Positions 1 through 6,861 of a stretch of DNA of 6,928 nucleotides are shown here, in pieces. This DNA comes from Actinomycetes bacterium (GTDB lineage: Bacteria > Actinomycetota > Acidimicrobiia > Acidimicrobiales > RAAP-2). How positions within the stretch are numbered: the stretch's first letter is position 1; each line of letters starts with the position of its first letter. The notes beneath the pieces are model-generated. The model worked only from the letters and a program-made list of their open reading frames with translations, did not search any database and was not told the DNA's origin. The stretch is taken from contig JAJZSX010000126.1 in NCBI GenBank assembly GCA_021849435.1, positions 1 to 6,928 of the forward strand, in the 5' to 3' direction. The position numbers were made by a program, and so were the translations under genes.

Positions 1-1956
1 CTGGGAGTCGGTCAGGCGACCATCCTCGAGAATCTGCAGGAGCGTGTTGAAAACGTCCGGGTGCGCCTTTTCGACCTCGTCGAAGAGGACCACCGAGAAC
101 GGCTTGCGCCGCACGGCCTCGGTGAGTTGGCCGCCTTCGTCGTAGCCAACGTATCCCGGGGGCGAGCCCACGAGACGGCTGACCGAGTGCTTCTCCATGT
201 ACTCGCTCATGTCGAGCTGGATCAGCGCGTCCTCGTCGTCGAAGAGGAACTCAGCGAGGGTCTTGGCGAGCTCGGTCTTCCCCACGCCGGTGGGCCCGAG
301 GAAGATGAACGATCCGCCGGGGCGCTTGGGGTCCTTCAGACCCGCGCGGGTGCGCCGGATAGCGCGGCTCAGCGCGATGATCGCCTCGTCCTGGCCGATG
401 ATGCGCTTGTGCAGCTCGTCTTCCATGCGTAGGAGCTTCGAGGTCTCCTCCTCGGTGAGCCGGTAGACCGGGATGCCGGTCCAGTTGGCGAGCACCTCGG
501 CGATCGTCTCCTCGTCCACGAGGTCGAACGTTGTCCCACCCGAGGACTTGACCGTGGCGTCGAGGGAATCCTTCTTGCCCACCAGGTCGCGCTCGCGCTC
601 TTCGAGGGCCTTGGCCTGCTCGAGGGCGCCGCTCTCCATGGCGGACTCCTTGTCGGCGCGCACGCGCGCCAGGTCCTCATCGATCTTTCGCGCAGCCGGC
701 GGCGCGTCCATGCGACGAATCCGCAGGCGGCTGCCCGCCTCGTCGATGAGGTCGATGGCCTTGTCGGGCAGGAACCGGTCGGCGATGTAGCGGTCCGCGA
801 GGTTCGCGGCGGCGATCAGCGCCTGGTCGGTGATCTTGACCGCGTGGAACTCCTCGTAGACCTCGCGCAGGCCCTTCAAGATCTCGATGGTCATGGCGAT
901 CGAAGGCTGCTCGACCTTGACCGGCTGGAAGCGCCGCTCGAGGGCCGCGTCCTTCTCGATGTGCTTGCGGTACTCGTCGATGGTGGTCGCCCCGACCGTC
1001 TGGAGCTCGCCACGCGCGAGCATCGGCTTGAGGATCGAGGCTGCGTCGATCGCGCCCTCGGCCGCGCCGGCACCCACGAGGGTGTGGATCTCGTCGATGA
1101 AGAGGATGATGTCACCGCGCGTGCGGATCTCCTTCAAGACCTTCTTCAAGCGCTCCTCGAAGTCGCCGCGGTAGCGGCTGCCGGCCACCAGGGCACCGAG
1201 GTCGAGGGTGTAGAGCTGCTTATCGGCCAGGGTCACGGGAACCTGGTTGGCGACGATGCGCTGGGCCAGCCCCTCGACGATGGCGGTCTTGCCTACGCCG
1301 GGCTCGCCGATCAGTACCGGGTTGTTCTTGGTGCGGCGCGAGAGCACCTGCATGACGCGCTCGATTTCCTTCTCACGCCCGACCAGCGGGTCGAGCTTTC
1401 CCTCGCGGGCGAACTGGGTGAGGTTGCGACCGAACTGGTCGAGCACGGCCGAGCCGCCCGAGGCCTCGGCGTCGGACTTGGACGCCCCCGCGCTCGAGGT
1501 GGCGCCGGTCTCCTTGCCGCCTTGACCCGACATCATCTGGATGACCTGAGTGCGCACTCGGGCCATGTCCGCGCCGAGGTCGTTGAGAACCTGGGCGGCG
1601 ACGCCGTCGCCCTCGCGCACGAGGCCGAGGAGCATGTGCTCGGTACCGATGTAGGAGTGCCCCAGCTGGAGGGCCTCGCGAAGGGAGAGCTCGAGAACCT
1701 TCTTGGCCCGGGGCGTGAAGGGGGGCGAGCCGGGCGAGGGATTCGTATTGGTGCCGATGGCCTCTTCGACCTTCTCACGTACCACTTCGAAGGTGACCCC
1801 CAGGGCGTCGAGGGCCTTGGCGGCCACCCCTTCACCCTCTCGAATCAGCCCGAGCAGGATGTGCTCGGTGCCGATGAAGGCGTGGTTGAGGTCGCGCGCC
1901 TCTTCCTGGGCGAGCACGAGGACTCGCCGGGCCCGGTCAGTAAATCTCTCGAACAA
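1..1956 (-). CDS. clpC: ATP-dependent Clp protease ATP-binding subunit ClpC (5' part, C-terminus outside window)
   Basis: ClpC is a cytoplasmic AAA+ unfoldase that feeds proteins to the ClpP peptidase. The 652 codons present begin [10 protein letters not shown], typical of ClpC. They show two Clp N-terminal repeats (about residues 5-69 and 79-142, each with an IGTEH motif), then a Ser/Ala/Gly-rich linker (about 143-170). The first ATPase domain has Walker A GEPGVGKT at 217-224 and Walker B LFIDE ending at D288-E289. A charged middle region with a UVR-like stretch lies around 415-480. The second ATPase domain has Walker A GPTGVGKT at 554-561, a GYVG pore loop, and Walker [10 protein letters not shown] with D626-E627. 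Presence of the UVR-like middle region favours ClpC over ClpA or ClpB. The start is TTG, chosen because AAGGA lies 6 nt upstream and the family N-terminus fits exactly; the nearby ATG is out of frame. About 180-200 residues, the end of the second ATPase domain, should lie beyond the edge. The reading frame is open to the edge with no sign of damage. Confidence 0.97.
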   Translation of the reverse strand, partial: MFERFTDRARRVLVLAQEEARDLNHAFIGTEHILLGLIREGEGVAAKALDALGVTFEVVREKVEEAIGTNTNPSPGSPPFTPRAKKVLELSLREALQLGHSYIGTEHMLLGLVREGDGVAAQVLNDLGADMARVRTQVIQMMSGQGGKETGATSSAGASKSDAEASGGSAVLDQFGRNLTQFAREGKLDPLVGREKEIERVMQVLSRRTKNNPVLIGEPGVGKTAIVEGLAQRIVANQVPVTLADKQLYTLDLGALVAGSRYRGDFEERLKKVLKEIRTRGDIILFIDEIHTLVGAGAAEGAIDAASILKPMLARGELQTVGATTIDEYRKHIEKDAALERRFQPVKVEQPSIAMTIEILKGLREVYEEFHAVKITDQALIAAANLADRYIADRFLPDKAIDLIDEAGSRLRIRRMDAPPAARKIDEDLARVRADKESAMESGALEQAKALEERERDLVGKKDSLDATVKSSGGTTFDLVDEETIAEVLANWTGIPVYRLTEEETSKLLRMEDELHKRIIGQDEAIIALSRAIRRTRAGLKDPKRPGGSFIFLGPTGVGKTELAKTLAEFLFDDEDALIQLDMSEYMEKHSVSRLVGSPPGYVGYDEGGQLTEAVRRKPFSVVLFDEVEKAHPDVFNTLLQILEDGRLTDSQ

Positions 1957-1962
1957 GTCTCA

Positions 1963-1967
1963 TCCTT
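1963..1967 (-). promoter_or_regulatory. Ribosome binding site that fixes the clpC TTG start
   Basis: Read on the minus strand, AAGGA lies 6 nt before the TTG at 1956. It is a good Shine-Dalgarno match. It supports this unusual start codon over the out-of-frame ATG that partly overlaps it. Confidence 0.7.
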
Positions 1968-1983
1968 CGTCGCCGATATCTGC

Positions 1984-1989
1984 AGTGTA
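1984..1989 (-). promoter_or_regulatory. Candidate -10 element of the clpC promoter
   Basis: The minus-strand hexamer TACACT fits the housekeeping sigma -10 pattern TANNNT. It would place transcription start near 1977, giving a leader of about 20 nt that contains the AAGGA ribosome site. No good -35 hexamer (TTGACA-like) is seen at 16-18 nt spacing. I saw no ClgR-like, HspR-like or CIRCE-like operator in the 99-bp divergent gap. This is motif reading only. Confidence 0.4.
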
Positions 1990-1998
1990 CCGGTGCTT

Positions 1999-2018
1999 GG
2001 TGACAGTTCGATCTCACC
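1999..2018. repeat. Small dyad in the clpC / polyprenyl synthase divergent region
   Basis: An imperfect inverted repeat has 5-bp arms GGTGA and TCACC separated by 10 bp. It covers the place where the -35 of the clpC promoter should lie, so it could be an operator. Arms this short occur often by chance in G/C-rich DNA, and I do not recognise a known regulator's consensus. Confidence 0.2.
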
Positions 2019-2043
2019 CCGTGGGAGGTCTTCGAGCCTCATC

Positions 2044-2049
2044 TATGGT
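2044..2049 (+). promoter_or_regulatory. Candidate -10 element of the polyprenyl synthase, leaderless arrangement
   Basis: TATGGT fits TANNNT and sits exactly at -12 to -7 if transcription begins on the G of the GTG start at 2056. No Shine-Dalgarno sequence precedes that GTG. Together these suggest a leaderless mRNA, a common arrangement in actinobacteria. No convincing -35 is visible. Confidence 0.35.
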
Positions 2050-2055
2050 GTTGGG

Positions 2056-3033
2056 GTGAATCCGCACGAGCGCCTGGGACTGCCCCTGGTAGAGGCCGAC
2101 CTCGCGCGCCTCGAGGTCCTGCTCGCCGAGTCGGTCATTTACGGCGACGAGTATCTCGATTCAGTCACAACGCACCTGATCTACGCCGGTGGCAAGCGCC
2201 TGCGCCCCCTGCTCGCGGTGGCCTCGGCCACCAGCGGCCAGCGCGAAGCCACTCGCGAAGACCTCCTCGGAGGGGTCTCTCTCGAGCTGATGCATCTGGC
2301 CTCGCTCTATCACGACGACGTCATGGACGAGGCCGAGGTGCGCCGCAACGTCGACAGCGTGAACGCCCGCTACGGCAACCTGATTGCCATCGTCGCCGGC
2401 GACTACCTGATGGCCCGCTCGGCCGGGATCGCCGCCGATCTGGGCACCGACGTCGCCGGGCTGATGGCCCGCACCCTGGCGTGGCTGACTCGCGGCCAGG
2501 TGAGCGAGGTGCGTACCGCCTTTTCCGTCGAGCGCACCGAGGACGACTACTACGAAGCAATTGGCGGCAAGACCGCCTCTCTGATGTCGGCGAGCTGCCG
2601 GGTGGGAGGGCTCACCGCCCGCTTGGCGAGCGATCAGATTGAGGCCCTCGCCGAGTTCGGCCGCTGCTTCGGGATGATCTACCAGCTGCGCGACGACGTC
2701 CTCGACATCACCGCGACCGAGAACCAGCTGGGCAAGCCCGCCGGGCAGGACCTGGCCGAGGGCATCTACAACTTGCCCACCCTCTTCGCGCTGCGCGACG
2801 CCACAGTCGGCGACGAGCTGCGCTCGCTGCTCGGCGCGGTCCTCAACGACGCAGATCGCGAGAGGGCCCGCAAGCTCGTCGTAGCCACCGACGGCGTGGC
2901 CCAGACGATCCTCGCCGCTCAGCGATTCCTCGACGAGGCCGACGCGGCGCTCGCCGTCGTTCCCGAGCCCGCACTGCGCGCGGGCTTCTCCTCGCTGATT
3001 CGCTCGCTGCTCGAGGACCTGCCCGCCGCTTAG
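2056..3033 (+). CDS. Trans-polyprenyl diphosphate synthase (probably long-chain, menaquinone tail)
   Basis: This 325-residue enzyme condenses isopentenyl diphosphate onto an allylic diphosphate to build an all-trans prenyl chain. The isopentenyl diphosphate-binding GKRLRP is at 46-51. The first Asp-rich motif DDVMD is at 87-91, followed by R96-R97. The second, DDVLD, is at 213-217, and the GGKTASL motif lies between them. The residues just before the first motif are A82 and S83 (positions -5 and -4). In this family small residues there permit long products such as C35-C50, whereas farnesyl or geranylgeranyl synthases usually carry bulky aromatics. A role in the menaquinone side chain is therefore inferred; the exact chain length cannot be read. 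The GTG start was chosen because the protein then begins MNPHERLGLPLVEADL, matching family N-termini. The frame stays open far upstream, but only as antisense of clpC. The gene is divergent from clpC and convergent with lysS, overlapping its end by 4 nt. Confidence 0.93.
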   Translation: MNPHERLGLPLVEADLARLEVLLAESVIYGDEYLDSVTTHLIYAGGKRLRPLLAVASATSGQREATREDLLGGVSLELMHLASLYHDDVMDEAEVRRNVDSVNARYGNLIAIVAGDYLMARSAGIAADLGTDVAGLMARTLAWLTRGQVSEVRTAFSVERTEDDYYEAIGGKTASLMSASCRVGGLTARLASDQIEALAEFGRCFGMIYQLRDDVLDITATENQLGKPAGQDLAEGIYNLPTLFALRDATVGDELRSLLGAVLNDADRERARKLVVATDGVAQTILAAQRFLDEADAALAVVPEPALRAGFSSLIRSLLEDLPAA

Positions 3034-4436
3034 TCCTCGCGCACCGGCTTCAGGGTCGGGAACGCGATCACCTCGCGGATGTTGGTGGCGTCGGCCACCA
3101 CCATCGCCAGGCGGTCGACGCCCACGCCCAGGCCCGCGGTGGGCGGCAGGCCCCACTCGAGTGCCTTGATGTAATCCTCGTCGATGCGCATCGCTTCGTC
3201 GTCACCGGCCGCCGCCAGGCGGGCCTGCTCTTCGAAGCGCGCGCGCTGGTCTTCGGGATCGGTCAGCTCGGAGAACCCGTTGGAGAGCTCGCGGCCCACC
3301 AGGAACGACTCGAATCGCTCGGTCAGCTCGTGGTCCGCGGGGTGACGCCTCGCCAGCGGTGACACCTCGACCGGATATTGCGTGACGAAGGTCGGCTGCC
3401 AGAGGTCGGCTTCACAGGTGGCCTCGAAGAGCTCGGCGAGGCAGCGCCCCGCGCCCCACGAGACGTGCACCTCGACGTCGCGCTCGGTCAGTAGGGCCGC
3501 CAGGTGCTCTCGGCCCGTACGCACGTTCAGCTCCTCGCCCACCGCCTCGCTCACGAGGTCGGCCATCGTGGCCCGCCGCCAGGGCGTGGCGAAGTCGAGG
3601 TCACGACCCTGGTAGGTGAGGGCCGTCGCGCCGAGCACGTCGACGACGGCGCCGGCGACCAGCTCCTCAGTGAAGGCCATCATGTCCTCGTAGTTCCAAT
3701 AGGCCGCGTAGAGCTCGAGCATGGTGAACTCGGGGTTGTGACGCGGCGAGACACCCTCGTTACGAAAGACACGGCCGAGCTCGAAGACCCGCTCGAAGCC
3801 GCCGACGACGAGACGCTTGAGCCACAACTCGGGCGCGATGCGCAAGAAGAACTCACTGCCCAGTGCCTGGTGGTACGTGACGAAGGGACGCGCCGCCGCG
3901 CCCGTGGGAATCGCGTTGAGTATCGGCGTCTCGACCTCCATGAAGCCGGCCGCCCAGCACCGCTCGCGCAGGGCGCGCACCAGCGCGCTGCGCCGAGCCA
4001 GCGAGGCGCGCGTGTCCTCGTTCGCCCACAGGTCGGCCTCGCGGTGGCGATAACGCAGGTCGAAGTCGGCGATGCCCGCCCACTTGTCGCCAAAGTTGCG
4101 CCGAGCGCTCGCGAGGACCTCGAAGGTGGCGACCTTCACCGAGAGCTCGCCGCGCTTGGTGCGCACGACCTCACCGTGCACGCCGACCCAGTCGCCGAGG
4201 TGCAGCCTCGTGAACTCCTCGAAGTCCTTGGTCACCGCCTCGAGGGCGAAGAGCTGAATCTCGCCGGTGGAGTCGCGCATCGTGGCGAAGGCCAGTCGCC
4301 CCTGGCTGCGCAGGAGCATCACCCGTCCGGCGACCGCAACCGCGACGCCGGACTCCTCGCCCGGGGCGAGGAAGCCGTAGGTGTCGGCGAGCGCCGCACA
4401 GTACGCCGTGTGCGCGAAGGTGTAGGGCGTGGTCAT
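3030..4436 (-). CDS. lysS: Lysyl-tRNA synthetase, class II
   Basis: LysRS charges tRNA-Lys with lysine in the cytoplasm. The 468-residue product has an N-terminal OB-fold anticodon-binding domain (about 32-108) and a class II catalytic core. Motif 1 is at about 165-185 (FMEVETPIL then GAAARPF). Motif 2 is at 215-243 (RVFELGRVFRNEG, then HNPEFTMLELY). Motif 3 is at 429-445 (GLPPTAGLGVGVDRLAM). The core APELWLKRLVVGGFERVFE and the later QPTFVTQYPVEVSPLARR are typical of bacterial LysRS. An intact OB domain rules out the EpmA/PoxA paralogue. The ATG start overlaps the coaX stop as ATGA and has GGGAG 4 nt upstream (4441-4445). From this start the protein lacks roughly 30 N-terminal residues found in many LysRS enzymes (usual length near 500), beginning at the equivalent of their Pro-Tyr-Pro stretch. 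The frame is open further upstream, but that sequence reads as a shadow of coaX. The stop TAA overlaps the end of the convergent polyprenyl synthase gene. Confidence 0.96.
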   Translation of the reverse strand: MTTPYTFAHTAYCAALADTYGFLAPGEESGVAVAVAGRVMLLRSQGRLAFATMRDSTGEIQLFALEAVTKDFEEFTRLHLGDWVGVHGEVVRTKRGELSVKVATFEVLASARRNFGDKWAGIADFDLRYRHREADLWANEDTRASLARRSALVRALRERCWAAGFMEVETPILNAIPTGAAARPFVTYHQALGSEFFLRIAPELWLKRLVVGGFERVFELGRVFRNEGVSPRHNPEFTMLELYAAYWNYEDMMAFTEELVAGAVVDVLGATALTYQGRDLDFATPWRRATMADLVSEAVGEELNVRTGREHLAALLTERDVEVHVSWGAGRCLAELFEATCEADLWQPTFVTQYPVEVSPLARRHPADHELTERFESFLVGRELSNGFSELTDPEDQRARFEEQARLAAAGDDEAMRIDEDYIKALEWGLPPTAGLGVGVDRLAMVVADATNIREVIAFPTLKPVRED

Positions 4437-5263
4437 GCGGCTCCCGAATGATTGCGTCCATGAATGATACGTAAACCGTGGAGGGTGAGCCACGGCTCGA
4501 CGTGCTCGACGCTGGTGGTGTGCGGGGCGATGAGCCCAGCGAGGCCGCCGGTGGCAATCACGGTGGCCGGGCCGACCTCGTCGACGATGCGCGCGACGAC
4601 GCCGTCGACCTGGGCGGCGAAACCGTAGAGCACCCCGGACTGGATTGACTCGACCGTCGAGCGACCCACCACCGAGCGCGGGCGCACGAGCTCGACCGAG
4701 CGCAGCGCCGAGGCCTGGGTGTAGAGCGCCTCGAGCGAGATCGCGACCCCCGGGGCAATCGCACCGCCGAGGTACTCGCCGCGCTCGCTGATCACGTCGA
4801 AGGTCGTCGCGGTGCCCAGGTCGACCACGATGCCCGCGCCCGGGTAGAGGTCGTAGGCGCCCACCGAGTTGGCGATGCGGTCTGCACCCACCTCGCGCGG
4901 GTTGTCGTAGAGGATCGCCATTCCCGACTTCGTACCCGGTCCGAGCACCGTCACCTCGAGATCGGCGAACCAACGATTGGCCATGCGCCGCAGCTGCGTC
5001 GTGACGGGAGGGACCGAGGACGAGATGGCGATCGCCGACACGTCGGCGCGCAGGTCGAGTCCCTCGAGGTCGAGCAACTGGGTGAGGATCATGGCGTGCT
5101 CGTCCGGCGTGCGCTCGGCGACGGTCGAAAGGCGCCAGTGGAACGCCAAGCCGCGCTCATCGGTCGCGCGCGCGAATCCCATCGCGTCGGGCGAATCGGG
5201 CACTTCGGGGCCGAAGAGGCCGACCACGGTCTCGGTGTTACCGACGTCAATGGCTAGTAGCAC
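4433..5263 (-). CDS. coaX: Type III pantothenate kinase
   Basis: CoaX phosphorylates pantothenate with ATP, the first committed step to coenzyme A. Unlike type I CoaA, type III kinases are not expected to be feedback-inhibited by CoA. The 276-residue product belongs to the ASKHA fold. The phosphate-binding DVGNT is at 6-10. NPREVGADR at 121-129 contains the probable catalytic base D128. VVDLGTATTFD is at 146-156, GGAIAPG at 167-172 and ATGG at 237-240. The GTG start is supported by AAAGGGAG 5 nt upstream and by the family N-terminus MLLAIDVGNT; upstream in-frame residues do not fit. Its first 17 nt overlap the end of panC, and its TGA overlaps the lysS ATG, so it is probably translationally coupled on both sides. 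About 15-20 extra residues (roughly 18-36) follow the first strand pair compared with typical CoaX; this is a small length variation in a surface region, as far as I can judge. Confidence 0.95.
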   Translation of the reverse strand: MLLAIDVGNTETVVGLFGPEVPDSPDAMGFARATDERGLAFHWRLSTVAERTPDEHAMILTQLLDLEGLDLRADVSAIAISSSVPPVTTQLRRMANRWFADLEVTVLGPGTKSGMAILYDNPREVGADRIANSVGAYDLYPGAGIVVDLGTATTFDVISERGEYLGGAIAPGVAISLEALYTQASALRSVELVRPRSVVGRSTVESIQSGVLYGFAAQVDGVVARIVDEVGPATVIATGGLAGLIAPHTTSVEHVEPWLTLHGLRIIHGRNHSGAA

Positions 5264-6113
5264 GATCGCTCCCTTTGATGACTCGCACCGGCCCGTTGTC
5301 GAGCAGGCGAACCCCTTCGACGAGCCCGGCGAGCAGCGCGCGGCCCTCGCCCTCGTAGTCGTCGTCGAGCGGCTCGAGGCTGACCGGGTCGACGACCTCG
5401 GCGTAGGCCACCTCGACACCGGCCCCGAGCATCACCGCGCGCATCCTCTCGCGCAGTTCGCTCGCGCACGCGGGCTCGTCGGCCGCGGCCAGCGCTTGTG
5501 AGAGGCCGAGCGCGACGGCGCGCCCGGCGTCGCTGAGGCGCACGTTACGGCTCGAGAGCGCGAGACCGGACTCCTCGCGCACGATCTCACAACCCACCAC
5601 CTCCACGTCGAAGGCGAGATCGCGCACCATCTGTCGCATGGCGACCAGCTGCTGGTAGTCCTTCTCACCCAGGTAGAGCCGACAGGGCCCGGTCACGATC
5701 AGCAGCTTGGCCACCACGCTCGCCACGCCGTCGAAGTGGCCCGGCCGGTCAGCACCCTCAAAGACCTCGCCGATCGGCCCGAGGTGCACCGTGGTTGGCG
5801 TGGCTTCTCCCAGGGGCCACATCTCGGCCAGCGACGGCTCGACGAGGACGTCGGTGCCCGAGTCGGCCGCGCGCGCCGCGTCGGCGTCGGGGGTGCGCGG
5901 ATACGTCGCGAGGTCAGTCGCGTTGTTGAACTGACGAGGGTTGACAAAGATCGTCGTGACGACGACGTCGCCGGCGGCCGCGGCGGCGCGCATCAGCGAC
6001 TCGTGCCCGGCGTGCAGCGCGCCCATCGTGGGCACTAGGCCGACGGTCCGGCCGCTCGCGCGCGCTGACTGCGCGCGCGCGCGCCAGTCGGCGACGCAAG
6101 CGATCCGCTCCAT
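5247..6113 (-). CDS. panC: Pantothenate synthetase (pantoate--beta-alanine ligase)
   Basis: PanC joins pantoate and beta-alanine using ATP, via a pantoyl-adenylate, to give pantothenate in the cytoplasm. The 288-residue product has usual family length. VPTMGALHAGH at 27-37 is the HIGH-type nucleotide-binding motif with H34 and H37. FVNPRQF at 56-62 and YPRTPD at 71-76 line the pantoate site. GEKDYQQ at 149-155 and LALSSRN at 184-190 (KMSKS-like loop) complete the active site. The ATG start shares its A with the TGA stop of the upstream gene (TGATG), and no clear Shine-Dalgarno precedes it, so translation probably depends on reinitiation after the DUF2520 gene. Its 3' end overlaps coaX by 17 nt and carries the coaX ribosome site. 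No panD gene, the usual source of beta-alanine and a frequent neighbour, lies next to it. An alternating (GC)7 run at 6071-6084 lies within the first 15 codons. Confidence 0.97.
   Translation of the reverse strand: MERIACVADWRARAQSARASGRTVGLVPTMGALHAGHESLMRAAAAAGDVVVTTIFVNPRQFNNATDLATYPRTPDADAARAADSGTDVLVEPSLAEMWPLGEATPTTVHLGPIGEVFEGADRPGHFDGVASVVAKLLIVTGPCRLYLGEKDYQQLVAMRQMVRDLAFDVEVVGCEIVREESGLALSSRNVRLSDAGRAVALGLSQALAAADEPACASELRERMRAVMLGAGVEVAYAEVVDPVSLEPLDDDYEGEGRALLAGLVEGVRLLDNGPVRVIKGSDRATSH
5269..5276 (-). promoter_or_regulatory. Ribosome binding site of coaX inside panC
   Basis: Read on the minus strand, AAAGGGAG ends 5 nt before the coaX GTG at 5263. It lies within the last codons of panC. 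It decides the coaX start among several in-frame possibilities and indicates that coaX can load ribosomes itself as well as receive them from panC. Confidence 0.65.
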
Positions 6114-6826
6114 CAGGCCGACAGGGTGCTGCGGCGTCGTTCGGCAAGCTCCAAGGCGGCCGCCGCGAGGGCCACGTAGGCCGGGCGCTGTGACTCGGGC
6201 ATCGCCGCCAGGTGCGCGTCGATCGTCTCGACGTCGCCGCGCGAAGCCGGTCCGGTCAGGGCGTGCGCCGGGCCGTCGCTCGCCACGTCGGCCAGCGCCT
6301 GGCCCGCGAGGGCCAAGAAGTCCTCGAGCTCGAGGCCGGCCTCGCTCGCGAGCCGCTCGACCTGGCCCATCAGCGCCACCAGGTGATTCGCCGCCACGGT
6401 GGCCGTGGCGTGATAGAGGGTGCGCCGCGAGTCCTCGAGCGTGATGACGCGCCCCCCGAGGGAGTGCACGAGCTCGAACGCCACGGGGTCGCCGGCAACG
6501 CAGTAGGTCGCCCCGCGCAGGCGCATCGCGCCGCGCTCGGGCGAGGACAGGGCGGCCAGGGGATGCAGCGAGGCGACGCGCGAGTGGGGCGCCAACACCT
6601 CGAGGGTGCGTGAACCCGCGACGTGGACGACCACGCGCGACGCGTCGGGCGCGAGGGCTCGCGCGACCTCGGCCAGGGCGTCGTCGGGCACGGCGAGTAG
6701 CACCACCTCACCGTCGACGCGGCCGAGCTCGTCGTGGTGCAGGAGGGTCACGTCGTGACCGGCCGCTCCCAAGGCGATAGTAAAGGACTGGCCGGCGCGG
6801 CCCGAACCCACGATGGTGACTTTCAT
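6113..6826 (-). CDS. Rossmann-fold / DUF2520 protein, candidate PanG-type ketopantoate reductase
   Basis: This 237-residue protein starts with a dinucleotide-binding Rossmann fold: VTIVGSGRAGQSF, with the GxGxxG glycines at 7, 9 and 12. A PDDALAEVA segment at 47-55 and HVAGSRTLEVL at 68-78 follow. The C-terminal helical part carries LYHATATVAANHLVAL (137-152) and LTGPASRGDVETIDAHL (190-206), which I recognise as the DUF2520 pattern also found in the mycobacterial protein encoded just before panC. It is shorter than many relatives (nearer 280-300). The first gene of the overlapping panC-coaX-lysS set, it probably acts in pantothenate synthesis. My recollection is that Francisella PanG, a ketopantoate reductase distinct from PanE, has this kind of architecture; that transfer of function is inference. 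Alternatives are another NAD(P)-dependent oxidoreductase or a non-enzymatic role. The ATG has GGAG 5 nt upstream. The family call is firm; the function is uncertain. Confidence 0.85.
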   Translation of the reverse strand: MKVTIVGSGRAGQSFTIALGAAGHDVTLLHHDELGRVDGEVVLLAVPDDALAEVARALAPDASRVVVHVAGSRTLEVLAPHSRVASLHPLAALSSPERGAMRLRGATYCVAGDPVAFELVHSLGGRVITLEDSRRTLYHATATVAANHLVALMGQVERLASEAGLELEDFLALAGQALADVASDGPAHALTGPASRGDVETIDAHLAAMPESQRPAYVALAAAALELAERRRSTLSA

Positions 6827-6831
6827 CTCGA

Positions 6832-6836
6832 CTCCG
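6832..6836 (-). promoter_or_regulatory. Ribosome binding site of the DUF2520 gene
   Basis: On the minus strand, CGGAG/GGAG lies 5 nt before the ATG at 6826. It supports this start, and the protein then opens directly with the first strand of the Rossmann fold, as expected. Confidence 0.6.
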
Positions 6837-6861
6837 TTCCGGCCCCGAGGGTGCCGTTCGG

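Noticed and set aside
61..432. Plus-strand small open frames opposite clpC near the left edge
   Set aside because: They are antisense to the conserved second ATPase domain of ClpC and have no ribosome site or recognisable motif.
844..2055. A plus-strand frame open for about 400 codons in front of, and in frame with, the polyprenyl synthase
   Set aside because: It is the antisense of clpC. High GC with G/C at third positions keeps antisense frames free of stops. Its residue content shows no family, while the opposite strand is unmistakable ClpC.
1957..2055. A riboswitch, ClgR operator, HspR box or CIRCE element in the divergent gap
   Set aside because: The 99-bp gap is too short for most riboswitches, and I could not find matching inverted repeats of these regulators; only a weak 5-bp-arm dyad is present.
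2161..3156. A minus-strand open frame of 331 codons across the polyprenyl synthase
   Set aside because: It is a shadow of a clear prenyl synthase on the plus strand and runs into the end of lysS; its composition is low-complexity and unlike any family I know.
3504..4451. A plus-strand open frame of 315 codons opposite lysS
   Set aside because: LysRS motifs on the minus strand account for this DNA, and the plus-strand product is an Arg/Glu/Val/Leu-rich artefact of antisense codon use.
4437..4973. Extending lysS upstream in the same open frame
   Set aside because: The upstream residues are an Arg/Gly-rich shadow of coaX. The ATGA overlap and a GGGAG ribosome site support the ATG at 4436.
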